Of a DNA stretch of 12,738 nt, positions 1 to 7,130 are shown in pieces. This stretch comes from JAAZMX01 sp035388025. Its GTDB lineage: Bacteria > Patescibacteriota > Patescibacteriia > UBA2196 > GWA2-42-15. Position numbers and translations under genes: made by a program. The DNA is taken from the NCBI GenBank assembly GCA_035388025.1, contig DAOOPA010000023.1, forward strand, positions 1-12,738. Reading direction: 5' to 3'. Within the stretch, counting starts at the first letter, position 1, and each line of letters opens with the position of its first letter. A model generated the notes under the pieces. The model was not told the origin of the DNA, did not search any database, and saw only the letters and a program-made list of their open reading frames with translations.

Positions 1-278
1 TTCTTAATGGCGTAATTTTCTGTGGGCAAACCAAAAGCATCAAAACCAATCGGGTACAAAACACTATACCCCTGCATTCTTCTTTCCCTGGCAATAATAT
101 CCATAGCCGTATTAGAGCGCAAATGTCCGGTATGCAATCCATCGCCCGACGGATATGGAAATTCTATCAAGCCAAAAAATTTCTTTTTACCATTCTCCTC
201 TTTGGCTTCAAATACTTTTTCTTTTTCCCAAAACCCTTGCCATTTTGGTTCTATTTGTTGTGGTTCGTATTTATTCAT
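1..278 (-). CDS. leuS: Leucyl-tRNA synthetase, N-terminal part (cut by window edge)
   Basis: This class I aminoacyl-tRNA synthetase attaches leucine to tRNA-Leu in the cytoplasm. Only the first 92 or so codons are visible; the gene runs off the left edge. The start is ATG at 278-276. The translation opens MNKYEPQQIEPKWQGFWEKE, the usual LeuRS/ValRS-type 'IE.KWQ..W' opening. Next comes the class I ATP-binding signature YPSGDGLHTGH (residues about 42-52; HTGH replaces the common HIGH/HVGH), and then PIGFDAFGLPTENYAI, which is diagnostic for LeuRS (family GWDAFGLPAEN). The KMSKS loop, editing domain and anticodon-binding domain lie outside the window. There is no Shine-Dalgarno sequence in front of the ATG. 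A possible -10 hexamer lies 69 nt upstream. Identification is secure from these motifs. Confidence 0.95.
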   Translation of the reverse strand, partial: MNKYEPQQIEPKWQGFWEKEKVFEAKEENGKKKFFGLIEFPYPSGDGLHTGHLRSNTAMDIIARERRMQGYSVLYPIGFDAFGLPTENYAIK

Positions 279-346
279 ATAATTTATATTGTTGAGTGAA
301 GCGAAATCACGCTCCAGCATAACTACCTTAGCTCTCTTTCTTGCGA

Positions 347-352
347 ATTATA
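347..352 (-). promoter_or_regulatory. Possible -10 element for leuS
   Basis: Read on the minus strand this is a perfect TATAAT, 69 nt upstream of the leuS ATG. No convincing -35 hexamer lies 16-18 nt upstream, where the sequence is the decamer repeat tract at 361-410. The hexamer could be chance in such AT-rich DNA. Confidence 0.3.
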
Positions 353-360
353 TCTTTCCA

Positions 361-410
361 TATATTTCTATTTATTTCAACTTGTCTCTATGTGTTTCTG
401 TTTATCTTGA
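361..410. repeat. Degenerate decamer tandem array, five units (consensus TTTATTTCTA)
   Basis: Five consecutive 10-nt units can be read in register: TATATTTCTA, TTTATTTCAA, CTTGTCTCTA, TGTGTTTCTG and TTTATCTTGA. T is invariant at unit positions 3, 5 and 7. The consensus matches the much cleaner four-copy YTTATTTCTA array inside the polymerase gene at 4814-4854. The tract lies in the leuS/M23 intergenic gap (279-583). That gap otherwise shows a small hairpin at 296-310 (GTGA/TCAC stem), the heptamers at 432-452 and promoter-like sequences, but no gene. Confidence 0.55.
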
Positions 411-431
411 TTTTCTTCCTTTTGCTAGTTA

Positions 432-452
432 CAAATTACTAATTACGAATTA
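432..452. repeat. Heptamer tandem array CNAATTA x3
   Basis: Three exact-period heptamers follow each other: CAAATTA, CTAATTA and CGAATTA, varying only at the second base, and a fourth partial unit (CTA) follows. Similar heptamers occur upstream of the pilus ATPase start (CAAATTA CAAATAT at 4046-4059) and at the end of the flippase gene (5614-5634). Confidence 0.6.
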
Positions 453-477
453 CTATATTTATTCTCATCTTATCATT

Positions 478-507
478 TTGTGGCCCCAAAATCAAATCTG
501 GTATTCT
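478..507 (+). promoter_or_regulatory. Putative promoter of the M23 peptidase gene
   Basis: A -35-like TTGTGG (478-483) is followed after 18 nt by TATTCT (502-507). TG stands at 499-500, giving an extended -10 (TGGTATTCT). The predicted start of transcription is near 514, about 70 nt before the ATG at 584. Confidence 0.4.
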
Positions 508-583
508 TTACTAAATCGTCTTTTTTTGATACCCTAAATCTTAACGAATTGCTCCGCCCTCGGTGACAATTTGTTGCTTTTTT

Positions 584-1888
584 ATGCTGACTTTTCTAAA
601 AAAATCAATTTTTATCGTCACTCGCGCTATCGCCTCGCTGATTGTTTCCTTTTCAGTTGGTCTCTGGTATTTTCTTTTTAAAAGACTGATCCTCCCCCTT
701 TATAAGGGTTTTTTGTTTTTTAAAAAAAATATCAAAAATATCTTTTGGGGGAATGGCCCTGCTCAAACGGAAAAAAACGGCAAAAAACCCTACTTAGTCC
801 ACTCACTCGTTGCTCTTATTTTCTTTTTAGTAGTCTCCAACAACCTCTCCACCCGCAATACCTACGCTGAAGAATTAAATAAAAATAGCATCTTGGCCAA
901 ACTTTTTATCAGCACGCCGGAAGAAGAGATCATTGAACGCCCACTTTTAAATGAAAAAAACAAATCGCTACCCAAAAGCGAAACCATTATTGGACAGTTT
1001 GACTCTCTTGAGCCACCGACCAATCAGCCAGGAGTAGATCTCTCCGCTGAACAAAATTTAGCCGTCATTTCTCCTACCGGCGACGCCTTAATCAACCCTC
1101 AGCAATCTCCTTTTGGTAACGCCTCCGCTGACAACTCCGCCGCCAAAAACGCCATACAAACCTATGAAGTACAAACTGGTGACACCCTTAGCTCCATCGC
1201 CTCGCACTTTGGCCTCTCTGTCAATACTCTCCTCTGGGAAAATAATCTCACCCTTAAAAGTTATCTCAAACCCGGCATGAAGCTCTCCATCTTGCCGACC
1301 AATGGTATTTCTTATTCTGTTAAGCGCGGCGACACAGTTGCCAGTATTGCAAAAAAATTCGATGTCAGCCCGGACAAAATACTCTCTTACAATAATCTCG
1401 ATAGCGCTGCCACCATCAAAGTCAGTCAACACCTAATCATCCCTGATGGTAAACCGCTTTCCACCTCCGCGCCGGTTGCCAGCGCTCAGAGTTCTGTCAA
1501 AAATATCTTTTCCAAAGGAGTCGCTTCCACCCTTGGCAAATATGTTTGGCCGAGCACCTCGCGTCGCATTACTCAATATTTCAGTTGGCGCCATACTGGT
1601 CTTGATATCGGTGCTGCGGCCGGTACTCCCATCTATGCTTTGGATAGTGGCCGGGTAGAACTCGCTGGTTGGAGTAGTGGTTATGGTTATAATATCATTG
1701 TCAATCACGGGAATGGGATCAAAACCCGCTATGGGCATTCACGAAAACTTTATGTCAAGGTCGGCGATCAAGTCAGCGCTGGCGAAGTCTTGGGTGAGGT
1801 CGGCTCTACCGGCTATTCTACCGGCCCACATATCCATTTAGAAATAAAAATCAACGGCACCAACGTCAATCCTCTTAGTTATCTCTAG
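584..1888 (+). CDS. Membrane-anchored LysM-LysM-M23 peptidoglycan endopeptidase
   Basis: This is a predicted zinc metallo-endopeptidase that cleaves peptidoglycan cross-bridges outside the cell membrane. It has 434 residues from ATG 584. An in-frame GTG at 563 is possible but adds only seven residues, and neither start has a Shine-Dalgarno sequence. Two hydrophobic segments (about residues 9-32 and 71-87) come first, the second followed by a signal-peptidase-like TYA-EE. A Ser/Pro/Asn-rich spacer then leads to two LysM domains that bind glycan (about 194-238 and 244-290; both carry the typical GDT motif). The C-terminal LytM/M23 domain carries the zinc ligands H337 and D341 (HTGLD) and H418, with catalytic H385 (YGHS) and H416 (HIH). 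All catalytic residues are present, so an active enzyme is expected. The gene is convergent with the pilus ATPase across a shared terminator. Confidence 0.93.
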   Translation: MLTFLKKSIFIVTRAIASLIVSFSVGLWYFLFKRLILPLYKGFLFFKKNIKNIFWGNGPAQTEKNGKKPYLVHSLVALIFFLVVSNNLSTRNTYAEELNKNSILAKLFISTPEEEIIERPLLNEKNKSLPKSETIIGQFDSLEPPTNQPGVDLSAEQNLAVISPTGDALINPQQSPFGNASADNSAAKNAIQTYEVQTGDTLSSIASHFGLSVNTLLWENNLTLKSYLKPGMKLSILPTNGISYSVKRGDTVASIAKKFDVSPDKILSYNNLDSAATIKVSQHLIIPDGKPLSTSAPVASAQSSVKNIFSKGVASTLGKYVWPSTSRRITQYFSWRHTGLDIGAAAGTPIYALDSGRVELAGWSSGYGYNIIVNHGNGIKTRYGHSRKLYVKVGDQVSAGEVLGEVGSTGYSTGPHIHLEIKINGTNVNPLSYL

Positions 1889-1918
1889 CCCCTCTTATTC
1901 TCCAAAATGTCTTTTATC

Positions 1919-1944
1919 AAAATCCCGCCTCACAGCGGGATTTT
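1919..1944. terminator. Bidirectional Rho-independent terminator
   Basis: A perfect 10-bp inverted repeat (AAAATCCCGC / GCGGGATTTT) with a 6-nt loop lies between two convergent genes that stop at 1888 (plus) and 1979 (minus). The outer A/T base pairs supply a short U-run in either direction. Confidence 0.8.
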
Positions 1945-1978
1945 AAATCTTTCTCTCTTCTAAGACTTTCTTCTAGCC

Positions 1979-4039
1979 TTAAGCCACCCGAAACACCTCT
2001 TCTAGACTGGTAATACCATTAATCGCCTTGATAATTCCGTCCTGTTCCAATGTCACCATCCCATTTCTTATCGCTGTCTCTTTTAGTTTTTGTTCAGCAA
2101 TATCACCGGCCAAAATCATCTGTTTTATTTCATCAGTCACCTGCAAAATTTCAAACAAACCAACCTGACCCCGATAACCAAGACCGGAACACGCCTGGCA
2201 GCCCTTCCCGGTGTAAAAAATAGGTTCAGCCAATTCATTGGGTTTCAATATTCTTTTTCTGGCTTCTGATAAGCTATTCATCGCAGCTCTGACCCTTTCT
2301 CTCTCTCCTTCTGTCAAATTCATTTGCTGTTTACAAGACCCACACACCCTTCTCACCAGCCTCTGAGAGATAGAGACATTGAGTGCTGGCGAAAGCAAAT
2401 ATGGCTTAGCCCCCAGCGCCATAAATCTAGGAATCACTCCGGCCGCGCTATTGGCATGAATAGTAGACAAAGCCAAGTGCCCGGTCAGGGCGGCATTTAA
2501 AACAATTTCCACCGTTTCTTGGTCTCTAATTTCCCCCACCAGAAGAATATCGGGATCTTGGCGCACGATTGAACGCAAAGCCTTGGCAAAAGTATAGCCC
2601 TTGTCTTCCCGCACCTCCGATTGATTAATGCCTTCCAATTTATATTCAATCGGGTCTTCTACCGTAATAATTTTATTATCCGAAGAATTGAGTTTATTTA
2701 ATATTGAATACAAAGTTGTCGTTTTTCCCGACCCGGTCGGACCGGTTATCACCAAAAGTCCATTGGGCTTATTGATTTCTTTCTCTAAAAGCATCCGATT
2801 ATATTCGTCAATGCCCAAATTGTCCAGACCCAATTTTCTGATCTTGTCATGAAATAAAATTCTCATTACCACGCTCTCTCCATAATTAGTCGGCAGAATA
2901 GACACCCTGAAATCAACTGGTTTATCCTGAACGCGCAAAGTGAAATTGCCGTCCTGCGGTCTGTCCTGAACATTTATCTTCAATCCGGCATTTAATTTTA
3001 TTCTCGCCACCAAGTTATTCCATGTCTCCTTGGGTAAAAACGCGACATCGTGCAGAACCCCGTCCACCCGAAACCGCAACTTGATGCTGCTCTCTTCGGC
3101 TTCAATGTGTATGTCGCTTGCCTCAATCCTCGTCGCCGCCATGACCACCACTCCCAATATCTCCGTAGTTGAAGCTGAATTAATTTTTTCTTGAATCTCA
3201 TCCAATCCGCCAATTCGCAAACCAAATTGGGCGATTTCTCTTTCTAAAACTTCTATATCATTTATTCTCTCCACTCTCCGGGGCAAAGAAGAATATAATT
3301 TCAAAGCCGCGTCCATGCTTTCTTGACTGGTCAAATAAATTAATACTGACACCCCTGGGTTTTCTTGTTGCAACCTCTGAGCTATTTTGCGCACCTCGTC
3401 CGTCAGTTCAACCGTCGCCAGTCGGATCTCTTCTTGCCTTTTGTATAAAAAACAAATTACTTTTAATTCTAACGCTTCCTTCTCGTCAATAAACTTCAAA
3501 ACTTCCGGCATGATAGGCAAACCCTTTAGATCGATATAACCCAAACCAAGGTTCATAGCCCTCATCTTGATTCCATCCTCCTTGCGCGCCAGCTCCATCG
3601 CCTTGATCTTATCATTTAATTCTTCCTCGCTTTTGTGTAAAAAGTTAAAACTGCCATTCATAAATTCTCTAGCTTTACTTTCCTCATCATCTTTTTCCTT
3701 ATCCCTCTTGTCCTCCGACAAATCTCTTGGCTTATCTCCTGACTCTTCTTTCTCTTCCTCCGGCAGAGTCACTGGCTCGTCCGCTTTTTCTTCTTCATCT
3801 ATCGCCGAGACGCCTTCCACTGGTTCAACCGACTCCGCCCCCAGCATCCTTTCATAAAGAGGTTTATCCTCTTCCTCTCTTTTTGCTGGCTGAACAACCG
3901 GCTCATCTTTACGCGGTTGGGGAATAATGGTTTTGCTAGCCTGTAAATCTTCCGCCAAAAACACCTCTTCCTCAATTCCGTCGTCCTGACCGTTCAATAA
4001 GTCGTTTAATTTTTTCTGTACTTGATCACTGTTTATCAT
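1979..4039 (-). CDS. pilB: Type IV pilus assembly / type II secretion ATPase (PilB/GspE family)
   Basis: This hexameric cytoplasmic ATPase powers pilus extension at the inner membrane. It has 686 residues. The N-terminus has a long acidic, Lys/Glu/Asp-rich low-complexity segment (about 17-125). One MshEN-like domain follows (about 160-250, 'LGLGYIDL' onward), then the ATPase core: an ASDIHIEA motif typical of the family, Walker A GPTGSGKT (433-440), Asp box EDPIE (461-465), Walker B DILLVGEIRD (E503) and His box TGHLALSTIHA (519-529). A zinc-binding tetracysteine site follows (C566, C569, C614, C617). All core motifs are intact. It is the third gene after the flippase and polymerase, with a 48-nt gap to the latter and no Shine-Dalgarno sequence, so operon membership is plausible but unproven. 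No other pilus genes are in view. GspE is the alternative name. Confidence 0.93.
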   Translation of the reverse strand: MINSDQVQKKLNDLLNGQDDGIEEEVFLAEDLQASKTIIPQPRKDEPVVQPAKREEEDKPLYERMLGAESVEPVEGVSAIDEEEKADEPVTLPEEEKEESGDKPRDLSEDKRDKEKDDEESKAREFMNGSFNFLHKSEEELNDKIKAMELARKEDGIKMRAMNLGLGYIDLKGLPIMPEVLKFIDEKEALELKVICFLYKRQEEIRLATVELTDEVRKIAQRLQQENPGVSVLIYLTSQESMDAALKLYSSLPRRVERINDIEVLEREIAQFGLRIGGLDEIQEKINSASTTEILGVVVMAATRIEASDIHIEAEESSIKLRFRVDGVLHDVAFLPKETWNNLVARIKLNAGLKINVQDRPQDGNFTLRVQDKPVDFRVSILPTNYGESVVMRILFHDKIRKLGLDNLGIDEYNRMLLEKEINKPNGLLVITGPTGSGKTTTLYSILNKLNSSDNKIITVEDPIEYKLEGINQSEVREDKGYTFAKALRSIVRQDPDILLVGEIRDQETVEIVLNAALTGHLALSTIHANSAAGVIPRFMALGAKPYLLSPALNVSISQRLVRRVCGSCKQQMNLTEGERERVRAAMNSLSEARKRILKPNELAEPIFYTGKGCQACSGLGYRGQVGLFEILQVTDEIKQMILAGDIAEQKLKETAIRNGMVTLEQDGIIKAINGITSLEEVFRVA

Positions 4040-4087
4040 AAACTACAAATTACAAATATTATATGAGATATTACTTTCTTTCCTTTA

Positions 4088-5530
4088 TTATATCCTTCTT
4101 AAGCCCTTTTGCCCAGCGGACGCTATCCACATCAGCCCGATCATCAGCCAAAAAAACACGCTCAAATCGTTTTTAAAATATGGCACATCCACCAAGCCAT
4201 GAATTATTACCACTGTCATCGCCGCCGCTATAGATATTCTTAAATCACCTGCCCGCCAATCGCTAGCGCTCAAGGCGCTTGCAGGCGGATAAATCTTAAA
4301 TCCTAAATCATTTTTTAGCTTAGTCAACGCTCTCCTGTAAAACCAAACTATTATTCCTAAAAACGCCAACAACCCGAGTAGTCCGGTTTCACTCCAAAAA
4401 TTAAAAATGATGTTATGGGGATATAGATAAATTTCAATATATTTTTTTTGATGATATTCGGCCATTACCTCCTGGTATCCAGCCAAGCCGGCACCAAGCA
4501 TATAATGATCTTTGATCATCTGCCAGCTCTCCGCCCACATTTCCTGGCGCACGCTGATCGAGTCTCCGCCCTCCACACTAAAATTTCCTTTCAGGTTGAT
4601 CCGCCCGCTCTGCCATAAAAAAACAGCCGCAACAACTCCTATCGCTACCACCGGCCAAAAATATTTTCTCTTGCCCTTCCAAAATACTGCGTAAAAAAAT
4701 ATTCCTGCCCCGATTCCCATTATCGCCCCCTTTGACCCGCTCCAATATACTGCAAGTAAGTCCGCTACTACTATTCCCCACCCCAACAATTTAACAATAT
4801 AACAACATAACAACTTATTTCTATTTATTTCTACCTTATTTCTACTTATTTCTATCCCTTTCTTTCCCCCTCCCCATGATTTAACCAAAAAACCTATCAA
4901 TAAAATCACAATGGGGGCTAGATACAACGCCAAAGCATTGGGATATGGAAATACTCCGCTCACTCTTCTGGTTGCTTCTGCCGCCCAAAAGTCATTGGCG
5001 ATCCAGTTGCCCGTCACTTTTTGATAAACCGCTACCGCACTCACCACCGCTGATGACCCGGCCATGGCCCAAAAAATATTTTTTAGATCTTCTTTTTTAA
5101 TCACCGAAGTTAAAACCACAAAAAACAAAATTGGCTCAATAAAATACGCTTTCCACAATCCCATAGCCGCCTGCGTTTCCGACGACACCACAACCGCCAC
5201 CGACCCGGCGAGCAAAAACAAAATTATCGGCCCAAACAACCCTCTCCACTTTTCTACCCACCTCCTTATCTTTCCAAAATCAAGTTCCCTTATTTTCTTT
5301 ATCTCTTTATTTCTTAATTTCTCAATTGTCCATATCCCAAACAAAATCAATATCATCCCCTCAAGTACTGTCATCGGCAACGGCCCCAGATTAAATCGGA
5401 TCAAATAACTCGGCAACCCAAATATCAAAATATAAATCCCTAACTTCATATTTTTCCATGTCCAAAAACCAAAAGCCAAAAAGTATATAATTATTAAAAT
5501 AGTATAAAACATATTTTCATCGTTGGTCAT
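4088..5530 (-). CDS. O-antigen ligase/polymerase (Wzy/WaaL-like) membrane protein
   Basis: This is a polytopic membrane protein predicted to polymerise or ligate lipid-linked surface glycans on the outer face of the membrane. From ATG 5530-5528 it has 480 residues and many hydrophobic segments. Family features are FPYPNALALYLAP, the SGSKGAIMG segment (family SRGAWLG-like) and the C-terminal Wzy_C-type motif YPHNIIFNFWSETGLLGLLAFL-like (an HN...ExGxxG pattern). The frame is open upstream to 5593, but that extension translates GC-rich hairpins and is unlikely. A G-rich stretch GGGGGGAAG precedes the chosen ATG; ATG 5512 is a further candidate. Two repeat elements lie in frame: tandem oligomers (4785-4854) that encode a hydrophilic loop rich in Lys, Arg, Asn and Ile, and a GC-rich palindrome near 4238-4302. 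Polymerase and ligase cannot be separated by sequence alone. The flippase gene just upstream favours polysaccharide assembly. Confidence 0.82.
   Translation of the reverse strand: MTNDENMFYTILIIIYFLAFGFWTWKNMKLGIYILIFGLPSYLIRFNLGPLPMTVLEGMILILFGIWTIEKLRNKEIKKIRELDFGKIRRWVEKWRGLFGPIILFLLAGSVAVVVSSETQAAMGLWKAYFIEPILFFVVLTSVIKKEDLKNIFWAMAGSSAVVSAVAVYQKVTGNWIANDFWAAEATRRVSGVFPYPNALALYLAPIVILLIGFLVKSWGGGKKGIEISRNKVEINRNKLLCCYIVKLLGWGIVVADLLAVYWSGSKGAIMGIGAGIFFYAVFWKGKRKYFWPVVAIGVVAAVFLWQSGRINLKGNFSVEGGDSISVRQEMWAESWQMIKDHYMLGAGLAGYQEVMAEYHQKKYIEIYLYPHNIIFNFWSETGLLGLLAFLGIIVWFYRRALTKLKNDLGFKIYPPASALSASDWRAGDLRISIAAAMTVVIIHGLVDVPYFKNDLSVFFWLMIGLMWIASAGQKGLRRI
4238..4302. repeat. GC-rich imperfect palindrome flanked by 9-bp direct repeats, inside the polymerase gene
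   Basis: The core at about 4254-4288 has CCGCC/GGCGG ends and GCGC arms around the loop of CGCCTTGAGC (minus strand). The 9-mer TCTTAAATC occurs on both sides (4238-4246 and 4294-4302), like a target-site duplication. The core is much more GC-rich than its surroundings and is translated in frame (…PPASALSASDWRAG…) just before the conserved C-terminal membrane segments. It shares the 10-mer CGCCTTGAGC with the hairpin at 7095-7130. Confidence 0.6.
4785..4854. repeat. Adjacent octamer (x4) and decamer (x4) tandem arrays inside the polymerase gene
   Basis: On the plus strand four octamers follow one another: AACAATTT, AACAATAT, AACAACAT and AACAACTT (4785-4816). Four decamers of YTTATTTCTA then follow (4814-4823, 4824-4833, 4835-4844, 4845-4854; one extra C at 4834). 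Both arrays lie within the reading frame of the membrane polymerase and encode the loop GIEISRNKVEINRNKLL and following residues between two hydrophobic segments. Confidence 0.85.
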
Positions 5531-5550
5531 ACTCTTCCCCCCACCATCCT

Positions 5551-5586
5551 CGGGCGACCCCGCTGTATCTCCCGGGGCGACCCGGG
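5551..5586. repeat. Two GC-rich hairpins between flippase and polymerase genes
   Basis: The 9-mer GGGCGACCC is present twice (5552-5560 and 5575-5583), and each copy can fold on itself. The second lies inside a perfect hairpin CCCGGG-GCGA-CCCGGG (5571-5586). The pair falls in the 91-nt spacer before the chosen polymerase start and shares CGACCCCGC with the hairpin at 7095-7130. It could cap or protect mRNA within an operon, or be a dispersed repeat; there is no U-tract, so a terminator is unlikely. Confidence 0.6.
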
Positions 5587-5613
5587 AATCCAAAAGTTAT
5601 AATTTGGTATTTT

Positions 5614-5634
5614 ATTAGAAATTAGGAATTAGAA
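5614..5634. repeat. Heptamer tandem array ATTAGRA x3 at the flippase stop codon
   Basis: ATTAGAA, ATTAGGA and ATTAGAA follow each other without gaps. The array overlaps the flippase stop codon (5624-5622) and its last residues (ISNS), so the repeat has shaped the protein's C-terminus. Confidence 0.6.
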
Positions 5635-7079
5635 ATTTTCCCCCTTCCCATCATCTCTCTCACCATCTCTCTATCCACCCCCTTCAATAAAATCAAAACC
5701 CCCGCATACACCCCTGCGCCGACCACGACCACGATTATCACCTGCATATTTTTCAAAATCACCAAGACCGCTCCCATCACTGCCGTGGCCAAAAATATTT
5801 TACCGAGTAGTTTTTTCTCCACTCCCACAACCGCATTTTTTCGGAGAAGTATCCAGGTGGTGATCAGCATAAACAGCTCCGCCGCCACGGTCATCACCGC
5901 CGCGCCAAAATAACTATATTTAGGAATCAAAATTAAATACCCCGCTACTGCGCCCACGGCCGCTACCAAATAATATCGAATCATCTTTTTTTGTTGGCCA
6001 AGGGCAATCAAAGCATAAGTAGTCAGATGACTCAAAAATATTATTCCTGTGGCCCAGATCAAAATCTGCAACACCGGCGCCGACCGCGCGAATTCCGCTC
6101 CCGCCACGAACACCATGAGCGGCCTGGCCACAATCACAGCGCCGACCATCATCGGCACGGCTATCATGAGTAGCCCGGACATTGCTCGCCTGAATATTCT
6201 GGTAAAATCTTCCTGCCGCTTCTCCCCGGCCGCCGAAGACAAGATTGGCGACACCAAACCCATAAAAATCGCCGGCCAAGCGATCAACACTTCCAATATT
6301 TTATAGGGCGCGCCATAAATTCCCACTGCTTCATTTTGTGTCGCGGCGTAAATCTCATTTGCCGGCAAAAGTGACAAAATCAATATATCGGCTTTAAAAT
6401 AGATCAGAGAAAAAACCGAAGTCAGCGCCACCGGCCAGGACAAACGAAAAATTTCTCGCCAGACCACTTTATCAAAAGCCAATTTTATTTTGGTAAATTT
6501 CAATAAATAACCAAAATTGATTCCGCCGTTCACCAGTCCGCCAATCACCGTGATGGCAAGCATGACGATAAGATTCATCCGCGCCTGGACAGCAATAATT
6601 ACCAAGGCCAAAGTCATCACCTTGCCAGCGATCTCCGCTATGGCCACTCTTTTCATCTCAGCCCGATTCTGAAAAAACGCCACCATAATCTGATCCAAAA
6701 GATTGAGCCAAATCGACACCGCCGCGACTATCACGCCGATTTTGACTATTGGGTCATAAGGGAAAAACCACACCAGCCCCGAAGCAACGATCATGAGCCC
6801 TGTCGCCGATAGCGCCCGCAAGGTAAAAATATTATTCAAAAAAACTTCTTCGCCAAACTGACTGCGCTTCAGTTCGTTGACCACCACGACATATAGTCCC
6901 AAATCCGACAACACCGCGAAAAAAAATAAATAAGAAAACACCGTCGTGTATTGGCCATAACCTTCCACCCCCAAATACCGCGCCAAAATCGCCACGATCA
7001 AAAGCCCAATAGCCGACGCGCCAAACTTACCCAAAGTATGGATAATTGTATTCAAAGCGACCTTACTTGATAGTTTCAT
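5622..7079 (-). CDS. Polysaccharide flippase (Wzx-like, MOP/MATE superfamily)
   Basis: This is an integral membrane protein predicted to flip lipid-linked oligosaccharide across the cytoplasmic membrane, supplying the polymerase encoded next to it. It has 485 residues, typical of the family, with about 12-14 hydrophobic segments spread over the whole length. The N-terminus (KVALNTIIHTLGKFGASAIG, then ARYLGVEGYGQYTTVFSY) is the classic opening of polysaccharide-biosynthesis flippases (Polysacc_synt/RfbX type). No soluble domains are seen. The start ATG 7079-7077 has no Shine-Dalgarno sequence. A good promoter lies about 185 nt upstream and a GC-rich hairpin lies in the leader just before the start. 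The spacer to the polymerase gene carries two further hairpins. The substrate cannot be deduced. MurJ/MviN is a related alternative, but the N-terminus and the neighbour favour Wzx. Confidence 0.88.
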   Translation of the reverse strand: MKLSSKVALNTIIHTLGKFGASAIGLLIVAILARYLGVEGYGQYTTVFSYLFFFAVLSDLGLYVVVVNELKRSQFGEEVFLNNIFTLRALSATGLMIVASGLVWFFPYDPIVKIGVIVAAVSIWLNLLDQIMVAFFQNRAEMKRVAIAEIAGKVMTLALVIIAVQARMNLIVMLAITVIGGLVNGGINFGYLLKFTKIKLAFDKVVWREIFRLSWPVALTSVFSLIYFKADILILSLLPANEIYAATQNEAVGIYGAPYKILEVLIAWPAIFMGLVSPILSSAAGEKRQEDFTRIFRRAMSGLLMIAVPMMVGAVIVARPLMVFVAGAEFARSAPVLQILIWATGIIFLSHLTTYALIALGQQKKMIRYYLVAAVGAVAGYLILIPKYSYFGAAVMTVAAELFMLITTWILLRKNAVVGVEKKLLGKIFLATAVMGAVLVILKNMQVIIVVVVGAGVYAGVLILLKGVDREMVREMMGRGKISNS

Positions 7080-7094
7080 ATTTTCGCCAAGTTT

Positions 7095-7130
7095 ATCCCG
7101 ACCCCGCCTTGAGCCCGGCAGGGTAGGGAT
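7095..7130. repeat. GC-rich hairpin in the flippase leader
   Basis: The arms ATCCC-ACCC-GCC and GGC-GGGT-GGGAT pair with two single mismatches around a loop TTGAGCCC. On the minus-strand mRNA the hairpin ends only 15 nt upstream of the flippase ATG, where it could affect translation. It shares short exact words with the elements at 4254-4288 and 5551-5586. Confidence 0.6.

Noticed and set aside
361..452. Repeat tracts considered as a CRISPR array
   Set aside because: Units are 7-10 nt with no spacers of uniform length and no cas genes; they are simple tandem repeats.
3567..3927. Plus-strand Ser/Leu-rich open frames opposite the pilus ATPase N-terminus
   Set aside because: They are the complement of the acidic low-complexity segment of the real gene, with no family motif or start signal.
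5531..5593. N-terminal extension of the polymerase to an ATG at 5593
   Set aside because: The extra 21 residues translate GC-rich hairpins and are Gly/Asp/Pro-rich, unlike the expected membrane start; ATG 5530 follows directly and is better placed.
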